Shown here: piece after piece, positions 8,501 through 18,073 of the stretch
How positions within the stretch are numbered: position 1 is the first letter of the stretch
Layout: each line of letters starts with the position of its first letter
Assembly (NCBI GenBank): GCA_963605425.1
Contig: CAVCUQ010000004.1
Location: 1 to 64,000, forward strand
Reading direction: 5' to 3'
From: JAEELC01 sp963605425
GTDB lineage: Bacteria > Bacillota_I > Bacilli_A > Acholeplasmatales > Anaeroplasmataceae
Length of the DNA: 64,000 nucleotides
Position numbers and translations under genes: made by a program
The notes under the pieces: generated by a model
The model's database searches: none
The model's input: only the letters and a program-made list of their open reading frames with translations
Told to the model about the DNA's origin: nothing

Positions 8501-9934
8501 ATGAAAAGTATAAAAATAGCTCTTCCTGATTTAAAAGAAGCTAGAAATAGACGTAAGGAAGACACAAAAACAGTTGAATTTGAAATGAAAGATGAGTATA
8601 AAACATTAGGTCTTGGTAAAACTTACCATATTTTTACTTATGGATGTCAAGGTAACGAGGCTGATAGTGAAGTTATATCAGGTATCCTTGAAGAAATGGG
8701 ATATGTTAAGTCTAGCGAGCCAATGAAAAGTGACGTTGTAATTCTTAACACTTGTGCTATTAGAGCTAATGCGGAAAATAGAATTTGGGGAGTTTTAGGA
8801 CAACTTAAGGGTGCTAAGAGAGAAAAGAAAGATATGACTATTGGTATTTGTGGTTGTATGCCTCAAGAAGAGAATGCTACTGAAAAGTTCTTAACTACTT
8901 ATCCTCATGTTGATATTATATTTGGTACTCACAATATTAATGATTTACCTCTTTTAATTTATAAGAAGTATGAAACAAGCAAGAAGGTTGTTGAAGTATT
9001 ATCTAAACAAGGTGGAATACTTGAAAATGCTCCTAAAATTAGAGTTTCTAAACATAAAGCTTGGGTTAATATTATGTATGGTTGTGATGAATTCTGTACA
9101 TATTGTATTGTTCCATATACAAGAGGTAAAGAAAGATCTAGAGCTAAAGAAGATATCATTAGTGAAGTAGAACTTCTTGTTAAAGAAGGATATAAGGAAG
9201 TAACACTGTTAGGTCAAAATGTAAATGCTTATGGTAAGGATAAATATACTGATTATTCATTTGGTAATTTATTGTTTGATCTAGATAAGACAGGTATTGA
9301 ACGTATTAGATATACCACAAGCCACCCTAGAGATTTCGATGATTTAACTATTAGAGCACATGCTGAATGTAAATCAGTTATGCCAAATCTACATCTTCCA
9401 GTTCAATCTGGTGATAATACTGTTTTAAAGAGAATGAACAGAAAATATACTAGAGAAGAATATCTAGATAAGGTTAATAAATTAAAGAAGGCTCGTCCTG
9501 ATATTGCGATAACAACAGATATTATTGTCGCTTTCCCAGGTGAAACTGAAGAACAATTTGAGAACACTTTAAGTCTTGTTGATGAGGTTAAATATGACGG
9601 AGCTTATACATTTATCTTCTCACCAAGAGAAGGTACTCCAGCTTTCAATTATGAGAATACTTTAACTGAAGAAGAAAAAAATGCTCGTCTTCAAACATTA
9701 ATTAATAAAGTTAATGATTATTATTTAGAAGGTAATAAGAGATTTGTTGGCACAGTTCAAAAGGTTTTAGTAGATGGTGTAAGTAAAAATGGCGAAGGTA
9801 TGCTTTGTGGATACACTGAATACAATAAACTATGCCACTTCGAATCAAATGATTTATCTTTGGTAGGAAAGATTGTTAATGTAAAGATCACTGAAGCTAA
9901 AACTTGGTTTATCATCGGAGAACTTTGTGATTAA
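8501..9934 (+). CDS. miaB: tRNA-2-methylthio-N6-dimethylallyladenosine synthase
   Basis: Radical-SAM methylthiotransferase that adds the 2-methylthio group to i6A37 in tRNAs reading U-starting codons; the i6A substrate is made by MiaA (18074-18964). It has 477 residues. Parts in order: a 35-residue charged lead, the UPF0004 domain with three iron-sulfur cysteines (FTYGCQGNEAD, LNTCAIRANAEN, GICGCMPQEE), the radical-SAM cluster CDEFCTYCIVPYTRGKERSR (about residues 195-214), and a C-terminal TRAM domain. The Bacillus gene order (miaB-ricA-mutS) is kept. The next gene overlaps its end by 8 bases, indicating translational coupling. Confidence 0.97.
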   Translation: MKSIKIALPDLKEARNRRKEDTKTVEFEMKDEYKTLGLGKTYHIFTYGCQGNEADSEVISGILEEMGYVKSSEPMKSDVVILNTCAIRANAENRIWGVLGQLKGAKREKKDMTIGICGCMPQEENATEKFLTTYPHVDIIFGTHNINDLPLLIYKKYETSKKVVEVLSKQGGILENAPKIRVSKHKAWVNIMYGCDEFCTYCIVPYTRGKERSRAKEDIISEVELLVKEGYKEVTLLGQNVNAYGKDKYTDYSFGNLLFDLDKTGIERIRYTTSHPRDFDDLTIRAHAECKSVMPNLHLPVQSGDNTVLKRMNRKYTREEYLDKVNKLKKARPDIAITTDIIVAFPGETEEQFENTLSLVDEVKYDGAYTFIFSPREGTPAFNYENTLTEEEKNARLQTLINKVNDYYLEGNKRFVGTVQKVLVDGVSKNGEGMLCGYTEYNKLCHFESNDLSLVGKIVNVKITEAKTWFIIGELCD

Positions 9935-10247
9935 TTTAGACAATTTATTTAATGTGTTAGCTCTTGATCCTTATCTTGAGCGCTTAAAAAAATTGGAAAA
10001 AGCTATGGACTCAAATCCTGAAATAATAGATTTGATTAAACAAAAACAACAAATATCACAAAATATGATTAATTCTAAGGTTATAGGCTTAACTAATAAT
10101 TATCTTGCTTTAAAAGAAGAATATAATCAAATAGAAGATAAAATTAAAGATATACCTTTTCTAGATGAATATTTAGATTTGTTAAATTACTATAATACTT
10201 ATCTAAAGACAATTATGTCTTACTTAGAAGATAAGATTAATAACTAA
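9927..10247 (+). CDS. ricA: RicA/YmcA-like (YlbF family) protein
   Basis: Small helical protein (106 residues) that I assign to the YlbF/YmcA family mainly by position after miaB and by its all-helical, Gln/Asn/Leu-rich character. In Bacillus, RicA forms a complex with RicF and RicT that steers RNase Y cleavage of mRNAs. The start is a GTG inside the end of miaB, with GGAG six bases upstream. There is no cysteine in the sequence, whereas the Bacillus RicAFT complex carries iron-sulfur clusters, so cluster binding by this subunit looks unlikely. Alternative: another short helical family in the same slot. Confidence 0.65.
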   Translation: MINLDNLFNVLALDPYLERLKKLEKAMDSNPEIIDLIKQKQQISQNMINSKVIGLTNNYLALKEEYNQIEDKIKDIPFLDEYLDLLNYYNTYLKTIMSYLEDKINN

Positions 10248-10332
10248 AGGTTAAATTAAACTCTTCATGAGTATTTTTAAATTTAAAGTTTTATAATATA
10301 ATAATTTTAAATTAATTTAAAAGGAGTATCTT

Positions 10333-11646
10333 ATGAAAAAACAAATCCTTACAATCTTAACTTTAAGCTTAGTATTTTTATTTTCATCTTGTAATAATAA
10401 TTCTAGTGAAGAATCGAGTTATATAGAATATTCATATAACTCATCTAAAAAGGAAGCCTCAGTTACTGGTATTAATAATATAAATATTACAAATGTTGTA
10501 ATACCTTCAACTGTAACTCATGATAATGTAACATATACTGTTACTAAGATTTCAACAGATGCGTTTAAAGCTACCAGTTCAACTGCAGCACCTTTAGAAT
10601 CTATTGTAATGAGTGATACTATTACTAAAATAGAAGATGAAGCTTTCTATAATTGTGCTAATTTAAAATATGTTAAATTTTCAAATAGTTTAACTACCTT
10701 AGGTGCTAGTGTATTCTCAGGTTGTTCTAAACTAGTAAATGTTGAACTTCCTACAAGCCTATCTACTATTGGAATGAGATGCTTTAAGAACTGCACTAGT
10801 TTATATTCTATCTATTTACCTAAGAATGTATCACGTCTTTCAGGTGAAACTTTCTCAGGTGATAGTAGTTTAAAATATATGTATATCCAAGATTTAAAGA
10901 CAATTTCTAATAATGATTTTTATAATTGTAAATCATTAAAGACAATTTATTTTAATCAAGAAACATTACCAACAGCAAGTGGAACTAATACGTATTATGA
11001 TAGTGCAACAAAATATATGTCTCAAGATTTAAATATGGATATTGATGATACTTACTATTATGTTATAGATCATGAGAGCGATACAGCAATGATTAGTGGT
11101 GTTAAGGATTTAAATACTAAAGATGTAGTAGTTAAATCTTCTATAGAATTTATGAACCATGTTTATACAGTTAATGGTATCTACGATTATGCATTCTATA
11201 ACAAGAGTTTAAATAGCATTAGTTTATCTGAAAATTGTTCAACTATTTCTAAATATGCATTTTATAATTCAGGTTTATCTAGTATTAATTTAAATAATGT
11301 TAAGACAATAGGAGAATATGGTCTTGCATTCAATTCATTTGAAAGTGTATCATTCAATGAAGATGCAACTCTAGCAGAAGGAGCTTTATCTAGTTGTACT
11401 AATTTAAAAAAATGTGTACTACCTATTAATAGTACTTATATATCTAAATATTTATTTAGATATGATACTTTAGACTATATAGTAATTTCTGACAAGGTTA
11501 CATTAATTAATGTAAGTGCACTTGAAAATGCAATTATTGAAACTATATATTATACATCTAGTAAAGAAAATTTTGAAAATATTACTAATAATGATAAAAC
11601 AAATACAGCTAAATCTAAAATAGAATATAACTATGTTATTAAATAA
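10333..11646 (+). CDS. BspA-like leucine-rich-repeat surface lipoprotein
   Basis: Predicted lipoprotein with 437 residues. The N-terminus MKKQILTILTLSLVFLFSSC is a signal peptide ending in a lipobox-like LFSSC, so Cys20 would be lipidated. The rest holds two blocks of BspA/Treponema-type leucine-rich repeats (LRR_5; about 60-220 and 255-420), recognised by recurring units such as IEDEAFYNCANLKYVKFSNS and ISKYAFYNSGLSSINL. Family members act in adhesion to host cells or other bacteria. It lies in the ricA-mutS gap together with an AAA ATPase gene, where Bacillus has cotE, so both look like later insertions. Ribosome site AAAGGAG. Confidence 0.88.
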   Translation: MKKQILTILTLSLVFLFSSCNNNSSEESSYIEYSYNSSKKEASVTGINNINITNVVIPSTVTHDNVTYTVTKISTDAFKATSSTAAPLESIVMSDTITKIEDEAFYNCANLKYVKFSNSLTTLGASVFSGCSKLVNVELPTSLSTIGMRCFKNCTSLYSIYLPKNVSRLSGETFSGDSSLKYMYIQDLKTISNNDFYNCKSLKTIYFNQETLPTASGTNTYYDSATKYMSQDLNMDIDDTYYYVIDHESDTAMISGVKDLNTKDVVVKSSIEFMNHVYTVNGIYDYAFYNKSLNSISLSENCSTISKYAFYNSGLSSINLNNVKTIGEYGLAFNSFESVSFNEDATLAEGALSSCTNLKKCVLPINSTYISKYLFRYDTLDYIVISDKVTLINVSALENAIIETIYYTSSKENFENITNNDKTNTAKSKIEYNYVIK

Positions 11647-11690
11647 ATTTGAGATTGCAATTAAAAAACATTAATAATTATATTTATAAA

Positions 11691-11741
11691 AAGCAGGTAT
11701 TGAGTGATTGGAATTCTAATTGCTTAGTGCCTGCTTGTTTT
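11691..11741 (+). terminator. Long-stem terminator after the BspA-like gene
   Basis: AAGCAGG ... CCTGCTT arms extend to a stem of about 21 pairs including six G-U pairs, with a four-base loop, followed by GTTTT. Confidence 0.7.
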
Positions 11742-11821
11742 AGTTGTTAATTAATCTTTATTAAATTTCCTGTACCTAATAACCTGTTTTAAAGTATAGT
11801 CATTATATATTGCATTATTTA

Positions 11822-11851
11822 TGGACATTTATAAAAGAATCATGATAAAAT
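11822..11851 (+). promoter_or_regulatory. Promoter of the AAA/PD-(D/E)XK gene
   Basis: -35 TGGACA (11822-11827), 18-base spacer, extended -10 TGATAAAAT (-10 at 11846-11851), then GAAGGTGAT and ATG 11877. Confidence 0.5.
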
Positions 11852-11876
11852 ATATTTAAGATAGAAGGTGATAGGT

Positions 11877-13451
11877 ATGTCTTATTTTCTAAATAGAGAT
11901 AATAGTAAATTTAAAGAATATGAGAGTTCAAGAATTTTTGTAGATAAATCAGAAATAATCAGAATATGTAATATGAATTTAGGAAATACTGAAAAATATA
12001 TGTGTGTAACCCGTCCACGTCGTTTTGGTAAAACTATGGCTTTATCTATGCTTAATGCCTATTATTCTAAAGGATCTAATTCTAAAGATATATTTGATAA
12101 ATTAAATATATCTAAAGATGAATCGTATTTAAATCATTTGAATAAACATAATGTTATATTTATAGATATGGCTAGTGTTTATACCGATTTAAAAAATAAA
12201 AATAAATTTGTAGGCGAGGTTCAAAAAGAAATTCTAGAAGATTTGAACGAAAAATATCCTAATGTTCTTAAAAGAAGTGATAACACTGTAAGAAAAGCAA
12301 TTACAAAGATTTATTCTGAATTAAATGAAACCTTCATCTTTTTAATTGATGAATGGGATGTTATTTATAGGGAACAAGAAAAAAACACTAAGCTATGTAA
12401 TGAATATACAGATTTTTTAAGAAGTTTATTTAAGTCTAATGATGCATCAAGTTGTATCGATTTGGTTTATATGACCGGTATTCTTCCTATAAAAAGATAT
12501 AGAAGCGAATCTGCTTTAAATATGTTTAGAGAATATAACATGATAGAACCTTGTGGTCTTGAATCATATTTTGGATTTACAGAAGAAGAAACTAAAACAC
12601 TATGTACTAAATATAATATGAATTTTGATCAGATCAAAACATGGTACGATGGTTATAAATTAAATGGTATAGAAATATATAATCCTAAATCAGTAGTAGA
12701 AGCTATTATTACTCGAAAATGTAAAGATCATTGGGTTAACACATCAGCTAGAGAATCTGTTATGGAATATATGAATTACGATAATGGTGCTTTAAAAGAT
12801 TTAATTGTAAAAATGCTTTCAGGTGAAGAAATTCCAGTGGACCCTTCGATGTTTACGAATGATTTGACTAATATTAATTCTTCTGACGCCGCTTTAACTG
12901 TATTAATTCATTTAGGATACTTAGCTTATGATGAGTATAAAGGCAAATGCTATATTCCAAATCACGAAATTAAAGAAGAGTTTGAAAGAACTATTAGAGA
13001 TTTGAAATGGAAGGATATTTGTAATCCAATATCAAGTTCTGAAGAATTACTTGAAAGGACCTTATCAGGCGATACTGAGTATATCAATGAGACTCTAGAT
13101 AATAATCATAATGAACTAGCTACAATCTTTAATAAAAATAAAGAAGATGTTTTAGGTATAATAGTTTATATATCCTATTATCATGCAAAAAAGTATTATG
13201 AAATTATTAAAGAAGCAAATACTACTAAAGGTAGAGCAGATTTAGTATTTAAACCAAAAGATAATTGCCATATACCATTTATTATTGAACTAAAGGCTGA
13301 TGATAGTGCCGAAAATGCTATAGAACAAATAAAGAGTAAAGAATATTTTGATGTTTTAGGTAGTTATCATGGTAAAGTAATGCTTATAGGTATAAACTAT
13401 GACTCTAAATTACTTAAACATGATACTAAGATAGAAATAGTAGAAATTTAA
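11877..13451 (+). CDS. AAA-ATPase_like / PD-(D/E)XK nuclease-domain protein (DUF1703 type)
   Basis: Family of unknown function, frequent in many copies in gut anaerobes. N-terminal AAA-ATPase_like domain with the P-loop region CVTRPRRFGKTMALSM (about residues 43-58) and an acidic Walker-B-like segment FLIDEWDVIY. C-terminal PD-(D/E)XK nuclease-like domain with GRADLVF ... PFIIELKAD. I start at ATG 11877 (524 residues) because GAAGGTGAT precedes it; a GTG at 11868 lies within that site. A second family member at the right edge of the window (63563 onward) is frameshifted. Roles in defence or in a mobile unit have been suggested but are not shown; the function here is open. Confidence 0.88.
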   Translation: MSYFLNRDNSKFKEYESSRIFVDKSEIIRICNMNLGNTEKYMCVTRPRRFGKTMALSMLNAYYSKGSNSKDIFDKLNISKDESYLNHLNKHNVIFIDMASVYTDLKNKNKFVGEVQKEILEDLNEKYPNVLKRSDNTVRKAITKIYSELNETFIFLIDEWDVIYREQEKNTKLCNEYTDFLRSLFKSNDASSCIDLVYMTGILPIKRYRSESALNMFREYNMIEPCGLESYFGFTEEETKTLCTKYNMNFDQIKTWYDGYKLNGIEIYNPKSVVEAIITRKCKDHWVNTSARESVMEYMNYDNGALKDLIVKMLSGEEIPVDPSMFTNDLTNINSSDAALTVLIHLGYLAYDEYKGKCYIPNHEIKEEFERTIRDLKWKDICNPISSSEELLERTLSGDTEYINETLDNNHNELATIFNKNKEDVLGIIVYISYYHAKKYYEIIKEANTTKGRADLVFKPKDNCHIPFIIELKADDSAENAIEQIKSKEYFDVLGSYHGKVMLIGINYDSKLLKHDTKIEIVEI

Positions 13452-13498
13452 TTAATAGTTTGATAGTTAATTTTCATATTAAATAAAGTTACAATTAA

Positions 13499-13525
13499 GG
13501 CAAGGTATATAAGCTTTGTCTTTTT
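13499..13525 (+). terminator. Terminator after the AAA/PD-(D/E)XK gene
   Basis: GGCAAGG/CTTTGTC stem (seven pairs, two G-U) followed by TTTTT. Confidence 0.7.
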
Positions 13526-13531
13526 AATTTC

Positions 13532-13560
13532 TTGTAAATAATATGCATTTTTGATAAAAT
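13532..13560 (+). promoter_or_regulatory. Promoter of mutS-mutL-miaA-aroK-aroQ
   Basis: -35 TTGTAA (13532-13537), 17-base spacer ending in TG-A, -10 TAAAAT (13555-13560). It lies 35 bases before mutS. Confidence 0.65.
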
Positions 13561-13594
13561 ATTTATAAATTTTCTATAATTTTAGGAGTTATTT

Positions 13595-16168
13595 ATGAGA
13601 CTTAGTGAAGTTAAAAAAGAATACTTTACACCAATGATACAACAATATATAGAAGTTAAAGAAAATCATATGGATTCTATTGTTTTTTATCGTATTGGTG
13701 ATTTCTATGAAATGTTTTTTGATGATGCCTATATTGCATCTCGTGAACTTGAGTTACAATTAACAGGAAAAGATGCTGGTTACACTGAAAGAGTGCCTAT
13801 GTGTGGTATTCCTCATCACGCTTATTTAGATTATGCTAAAACATTAGTATCTAAAGGATATAAGGTTGTAATTGTAGAACAAGTTGAAGACCCAAGCGAA
13901 AGTAAAGGATTAGTAAAAAGGGATGTTGTTAAGATTATTACTCCAGGAACTTTAGTTGAGTCAGGTTTAAATGATAGAGAAAATAATTATATTACATCAC
14001 TATCAATTGTAGATAAAGAATATGTACTATCTTATGCAGATATATCTACAGGAGAAATATATTTAACTGTTCTTAAAGATTTAAATCAAGCTTTAAATGA
14101 AATAATGAATTTATCTAGTAAAGAAATAGTAATAGGTAAGAATTTTAATGCTAACTTACTTAATAATTTGACAAATAATTATCAAATATTGATTTCAGTG
14201 TCTGAAAATAATAAATTAGCCGATAGTGATAAATATGTAGTTTACGGTTTAGAAGATAAATATATCTCATCAGTTGCTTTACTTGTTAATTATTTAAATG
14301 AAACTCAAAAACAATATATTAAACATCTTCAAATAGTTAAATTCTATTCAAAAGATAATTATCTTCGTCTTGACTCCTTTACAAAGCGTAATCTAGAACT
14401 TACTAGTAACTTAAGACTTCATGAAAAACAAGGATCATTACTTGATTTACTTGATAAATGCGAAACAGCTGCTGGTTCTCGTATGATGCGTAAATGGATT
14501 GATAGACCATTAAAGGATTTAGATGAAATTAATTCGAGACTTGATTTTGTCGAGGCTCTAGCAAATAACTATTTAGTCAGAGAAGATATTAAAGATAATT
14601 TAAGTACTATTTATGATTTTGAAAGAATCATAGGTAGAATTTCTTGTGGAAATGCAAATGCCAAAGATTTAGTACAACTTAGGAAATCTTTATCTAATAT
14701 ACCTTTATTAAAAGAAAACTTGCTTAAACTTGATTTAACATCAGCAAATAATTTATCTAATTTAATTGATCCACATACTTCTTTATATGAAATACTTGAA
14801 AAAGCTTTAGTTGAAGAGGCACCTTTTACTATTAAAGATGGCGGTATGATCAAAGAAGGATATAATAAAGAATTAGATGATTTAAAAGAATTATCTTTAA
14901 ATTCTAATTCCTATTTAGCTAAGTATGAAGAAGATTTAAAAAACGAAACTGGCATTAAAACTATGCATATTGGCTATAATAGAGTATTTGGTTATTATGT
15001 AGAAGTTTCAAAAGGTCAATTAGATATCTTAGAACAATTTAATCAAGATTCTCGTTTTGTACGTAAACAAACACTTGCAAATGCAGAACGTTATATTACT
15101 GCAGAATTAAAAGAATTTGAACAAACTATATTAGGAGCTAATGAAAAGATTGTAAATCTTGAGTATGAATTATTTAAAGAACTTAGGGATTTATGCCAGG
15201 ATAATGCTAAATCTCTTCAAACTCTAGCTAATATTGTTTCAACTGTCGATTGCTTGTTATCCTTAGCTAAACTAGCATCAAGTCAAAACTATGTGCGTCC
15301 TACCTTTAATACTAATAGAACAGTTCATATCATTGAAGGAAGACATCCTGTCGTTGAAACAACTTTAAAAGAAAAATATGTATCTAATGATATTGAATTA
15401 AATAGTTATAATGAAGTTTTAATAACAGGTCCTAATATGTCTGGTAAATCTACTTATATGAGACAGCTAGCCTTAATAGCTATTATGGCTCAAATGGGTT
15501 CTTTTGTACCAGCTAAGGTATGTGATATTATGGTTTTTGACCAAATATTTACTCGTATAGGTGCAAGTGATAATCTATTAGGTGGAGAATCTACATTCAT
15601 GGTTGAAATGCTTGAGGCTAACTATGCAATATCACATGCAACTAAAGATAGTTTAATTTTATTTGATGAACTTGGTCGCGGTACAGCTACATATGATGGT
15701 ATGGCAATTGCTCAAGCAATTATTGAATATGTACATCAAAAGATTGGTTGTGCTATGTTATTTTCTACTCACTACCATGAACTTTGTGATTTAACGGATA
15801 CATTAAAACATTTAAAGAATGTACACGTAGAAGCCCGTGAAGCACAAGGTAAAATAGTATTTCTTCATAAAGTTTTAGATGGTCCTAGTGATAAATCATA
15901 TGGTGTTAACGTAGCTAGTCTTGCTGGTCTTCCTAGATCACTATTAAAAAGAGCAGATAACATTTTACTTGAACTTGAAAATAATTCTTCAAGAGGTAAA
16001 TCCAATTTAAATTTATTTAATTTTGAAGAATATGAAGAAACTAAAGAACATAAGGAAGAAGAAAAAGCAGTTAAGATGATGCATGAGATAAATGAACTAG
16101 ATTTAGATTCAATGTCAGCTAAAGACGCACTTAACTATTTATATGAATTAAAAAATAGAGGTGAGTGA
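13595..16168 (+). CDS. mutS: DNA mismatch repair protein MutS
   Basis: Mismatch-recognition ATPase. It has 857 residues, the usual length. The mismatch-reading Phe-x-Glu is present near the N-terminus (RIGDFYEMF). Connector, lever and clamp regions follow, then the ABC-type ATPase with Walker A TGPNMSGKST (about residues 610-619), Walker B LILFDELGRGTATYDG and FSTHYHEL. The C-terminal tail matches the dimer/tetramer segment. The ribosome site is AGGAG. The stop is TGA, which shows that TGA is not a sense codon here. mutL begins five bases later, so they form one operon. Confidence 0.98.
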   Translation: MRLSEVKKEYFTPMIQQYIEVKENHMDSIVFYRIGDFYEMFFDDAYIASRELELQLTGKDAGYTERVPMCGIPHHAYLDYAKTLVSKGYKVVIVEQVEDPSESKGLVKRDVVKIITPGTLVESGLNDRENNYITSLSIVDKEYVLSYADISTGEIYLTVLKDLNQALNEIMNLSSKEIVIGKNFNANLLNNLTNNYQILISVSENNKLADSDKYVVYGLEDKYISSVALLVNYLNETQKQYIKHLQIVKFYSKDNYLRLDSFTKRNLELTSNLRLHEKQGSLLDLLDKCETAAGSRMMRKWIDRPLKDLDEINSRLDFVEALANNYLVREDIKDNLSTIYDFERIIGRISCGNANAKDLVQLRKSLSNIPLLKENLLKLDLTSANNLSNLIDPHTSLYEILEKALVEEAPFTIKDGGMIKEGYNKELDDLKELSLNSNSYLAKYEEDLKNETGIKTMHIGYNRVFGYYVEVSKGQLDILEQFNQDSRFVRKQTLANAERYITAELKEFEQTILGANEKIVNLEYELFKELRDLCQDNAKSLQTLANIVSTVDCLLSLAKLASSQNYVRPTFNTNRTVHIIEGRHPVVETTLKEKYVSNDIELNSYNEVLITGPNMSGKSTYMRQLALIAIMAQMGSFVPAKVCDIMVFDQIFTRIGASDNLLGGESTFMVEMLEANYAISHATKDSLILFDELGRGTATYDGMAIAQAIIEYVHQKIGCAMLFSTHYHELCDLTDTLKHLKNVHVEAREAQGKIVFLHKVLDGPSDKSYGVNVASLAGLPRSLLKRADNILLELENNSSRGKSNLNLFNFEEYEETKEHKEEEKAVKMMHEINELDLDSMSAKDALNYLYELKNRGE

Positions 16169-16173
16169 TTTAA

Positions 16174-18072
16174 ATGAGTAAAATTATAAAACTTGATAAT
16201 CATCTTGCAAATATGATAGCTGCGGGAGAAGTTGTAGAAAGACCTTCTTCAGTTGTAAAAGAATTAGTAGAAAACTCAATAGATGCAGGCTCTACATCAA
16301 TTACTGTTAATTTAATTGAATCTGGTACTAAACTGATAGAAGTTATTGATAATGGATCTGGTATGTCTAAAGAAGACGCACTTATGTGCTTTGAAAGACA
16401 CGCTACTAGTAAAATTAAAAATCAATATGATCTATTTAGAATTGCAACTCTAGGTTTTAGAGGAGAAGCTATTCCGTCTATTGCATCTGTATCTAAATTT
16501 AGTTTATATACATCAGACTCTATTGACTCTACTTATATTGAATATATTGCTGGCACTAAAACTAAAGAAGAACCTTGTGCAATGAATCAAGGGACTAGAA
16601 TTTGTGTAGCTAATTTATTCTTTAATGTTCCTGCAAGACTTAAATATTTAAAGAGTCTTAAAAGTGAACTAGCAAGTGTATCATTTTTAATTAGTAAATT
16701 TATTATTGCAAATCCTAGCATTTCTTTTAAATTAACAAATGATTCTAAGGTTATATATCAATCTAGTGGAAATGGTAATTTAACTGAAGTATTTGGTTCT
16801 CTATACGGAGTTGAGGTCGCAAGAAATCTTGTAACTACATCTTTTCGTGATGAGGGATATAGTGTATTCATTTTGTCAGCTAAAAATATGATATCTCGTT
16901 CTAACAAACTTGAAATTACAACTATAGTAAATAATAGATTTGTTAAGAGTAATGTAATAAATGATGCGGTTATAGCTGCTTATAAAACATTAATACCTGA
17001 AGGAAGATATCCTATTTCTTTAATTAAAATAGATATTGATCCACTTTTAATTGATGTAAATGTACACCCTTCTAAAATGCAAATTAAAATAGCTCAAGAA
17101 AACTTTATAGCCTCTAAAATCACTGAAGAACTTAGAAAAGTACTGATTGCCCTTAATTTAATACCTGACGCTATTCCTAGCGAAGCAGGATATAAAAAGC
17201 CTACATTACTTGATGAGACAAATGAAGCTTTAGATTATGATAAAATAGAAGCTGGTTATAAGGTTAAGGGCGAAGATATAGTATCTAATATAGAGAATAA
17301 AACGAATGAAACTTTAATTAATGAGGATTTTAAAGATGAAGTACAAGAAGAAATTAAACCTTTTAAGTTTGAAGTAAATGAAGATACTAGTTTTTCTTTA
17401 AAAGATTTAAATAAAGCAAGTGAAGAAAATGTTAAGGTTGTTGATTCTAATTTAGAAACTATTCCTCTTTCTATGAGAAGAAGTGAAAAAAGAATACCAA
17501 GTCTTAATTACATAGGTCAAATACATGGTACATATCTTATTTATGAAGGATTTGACGGAATGTATATAGCTGACCAACATGCAGCAGCTGAAAGAATCAA
17601 TTATGAATATTATTATAATATTTTATCTAACCCTGCCTTTGAAAGACAAAGCTTAATAGTACCTATAGATGTCGAACTTACTCAAGGTGAGGTTTTAAAG
17701 ATTGATGGACTTTTAGAAGATTTTGATGATTTAGGATTTACTCTTATAAAGTCAAGCGACAATATTTATAAAGTTACACAAATACCTACCTGGGTTAAAA
17801 TAGATGATGTATCTAGCTTTTTACACACATTAATTTCTGATTTTAAAAATAATTTTAATTTAAACGTAATGTCTTATAGAGATAATATTTCTAAACAAAT
17901 AGCTTGTAAGGCTAGTATTAAAGCTAATCATAAGATTACTGCTCAAGAAGCTAATGTTTTAATATCACGTCTTAGAGATTGTAATAATCCATTTACTTGT
18001 CCACATGGAAGACCTACAATAATTAGGTATAGTAAAACGGATTTAGAAAAAATGTTTGGAAGGATAATGTAA
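16174..18072 (+). CDS. mutL: DNA mismatch repair protein MutL
   Basis: GHKL-ATPase mediator of mismatch repair, 632 residues. N-terminal ATPase motifs: ELVENSIDAGS, IDNGSGM and TLGFRGEAIPSIASVS. The C-terminal domain carries the endonuclease motif DQHAAAERINYE (about residue 466, D-Q-H-A-x2-E-x4-E), ACKASIKAN and CPHGRPT, so this is a nicking MutL as in most bacteria lacking MutH. A charged linker (about 335-430) joins the halves. GAGGTGA upstream is the ribosome site, inside the end of mutS. miaA starts one base after its stop. Confidence 0.98.
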   Translation: MSKIIKLDNHLANMIAAGEVVERPSSVVKELVENSIDAGSTSITVNLIESGTKLIEVIDNGSGMSKEDALMCFERHATSKIKNQYDLFRIATLGFRGEAIPSIASVSKFSLYTSDSIDSTYIEYIAGTKTKEEPCAMNQGTRICVANLFFNVPARLKYLKSLKSELASVSFLISKFIIANPSISFKLTNDSKVIYQSSGNGNLTEVFGSLYGVEVARNLVTTSFRDEGYSVFILSAKNMISRSNKLEITTIVNNRFVKSNVINDAVIAAYKTLIPEGRYPISLIKIDIDPLLIDVNVHPSKMQIKIAQENFIASKITEELRKVLIALNLIPDAIPSEAGYKKPTLLDETNEALDYDKIEAGYKVKGEDIVSNIENKTNETLINEDFKDEVQEEIKPFKFEVNEDTSFSLKDLNKASEENVKVVDSNLETIPLSMRRSEKRIPSLNYIGQIHGTYLIYEGFDGMYIADQHAAAERINYEYYYNILSNPAFERQSLIVPIDVELTQGEVLKIDGLLEDFDDLGFTLIKSSDNIYKVTQIPTWVKIDDVSSFLHTLISDFKNNFNLNVMSYRDNISKQIACKASIKANHKITAQEANVLISRLRDCNNPFTCPHGRPTIIRYSKTDLEKMFGRIM

Positions 18073-18073
18073 A

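Noticed and set aside
16166..16168. TGA read as tryptophan (Mycoplasma code)
   Set aside because: TGA ends mutS and the darG-like gene in the right places, and Trp is coded by TGG in conserved proteins.
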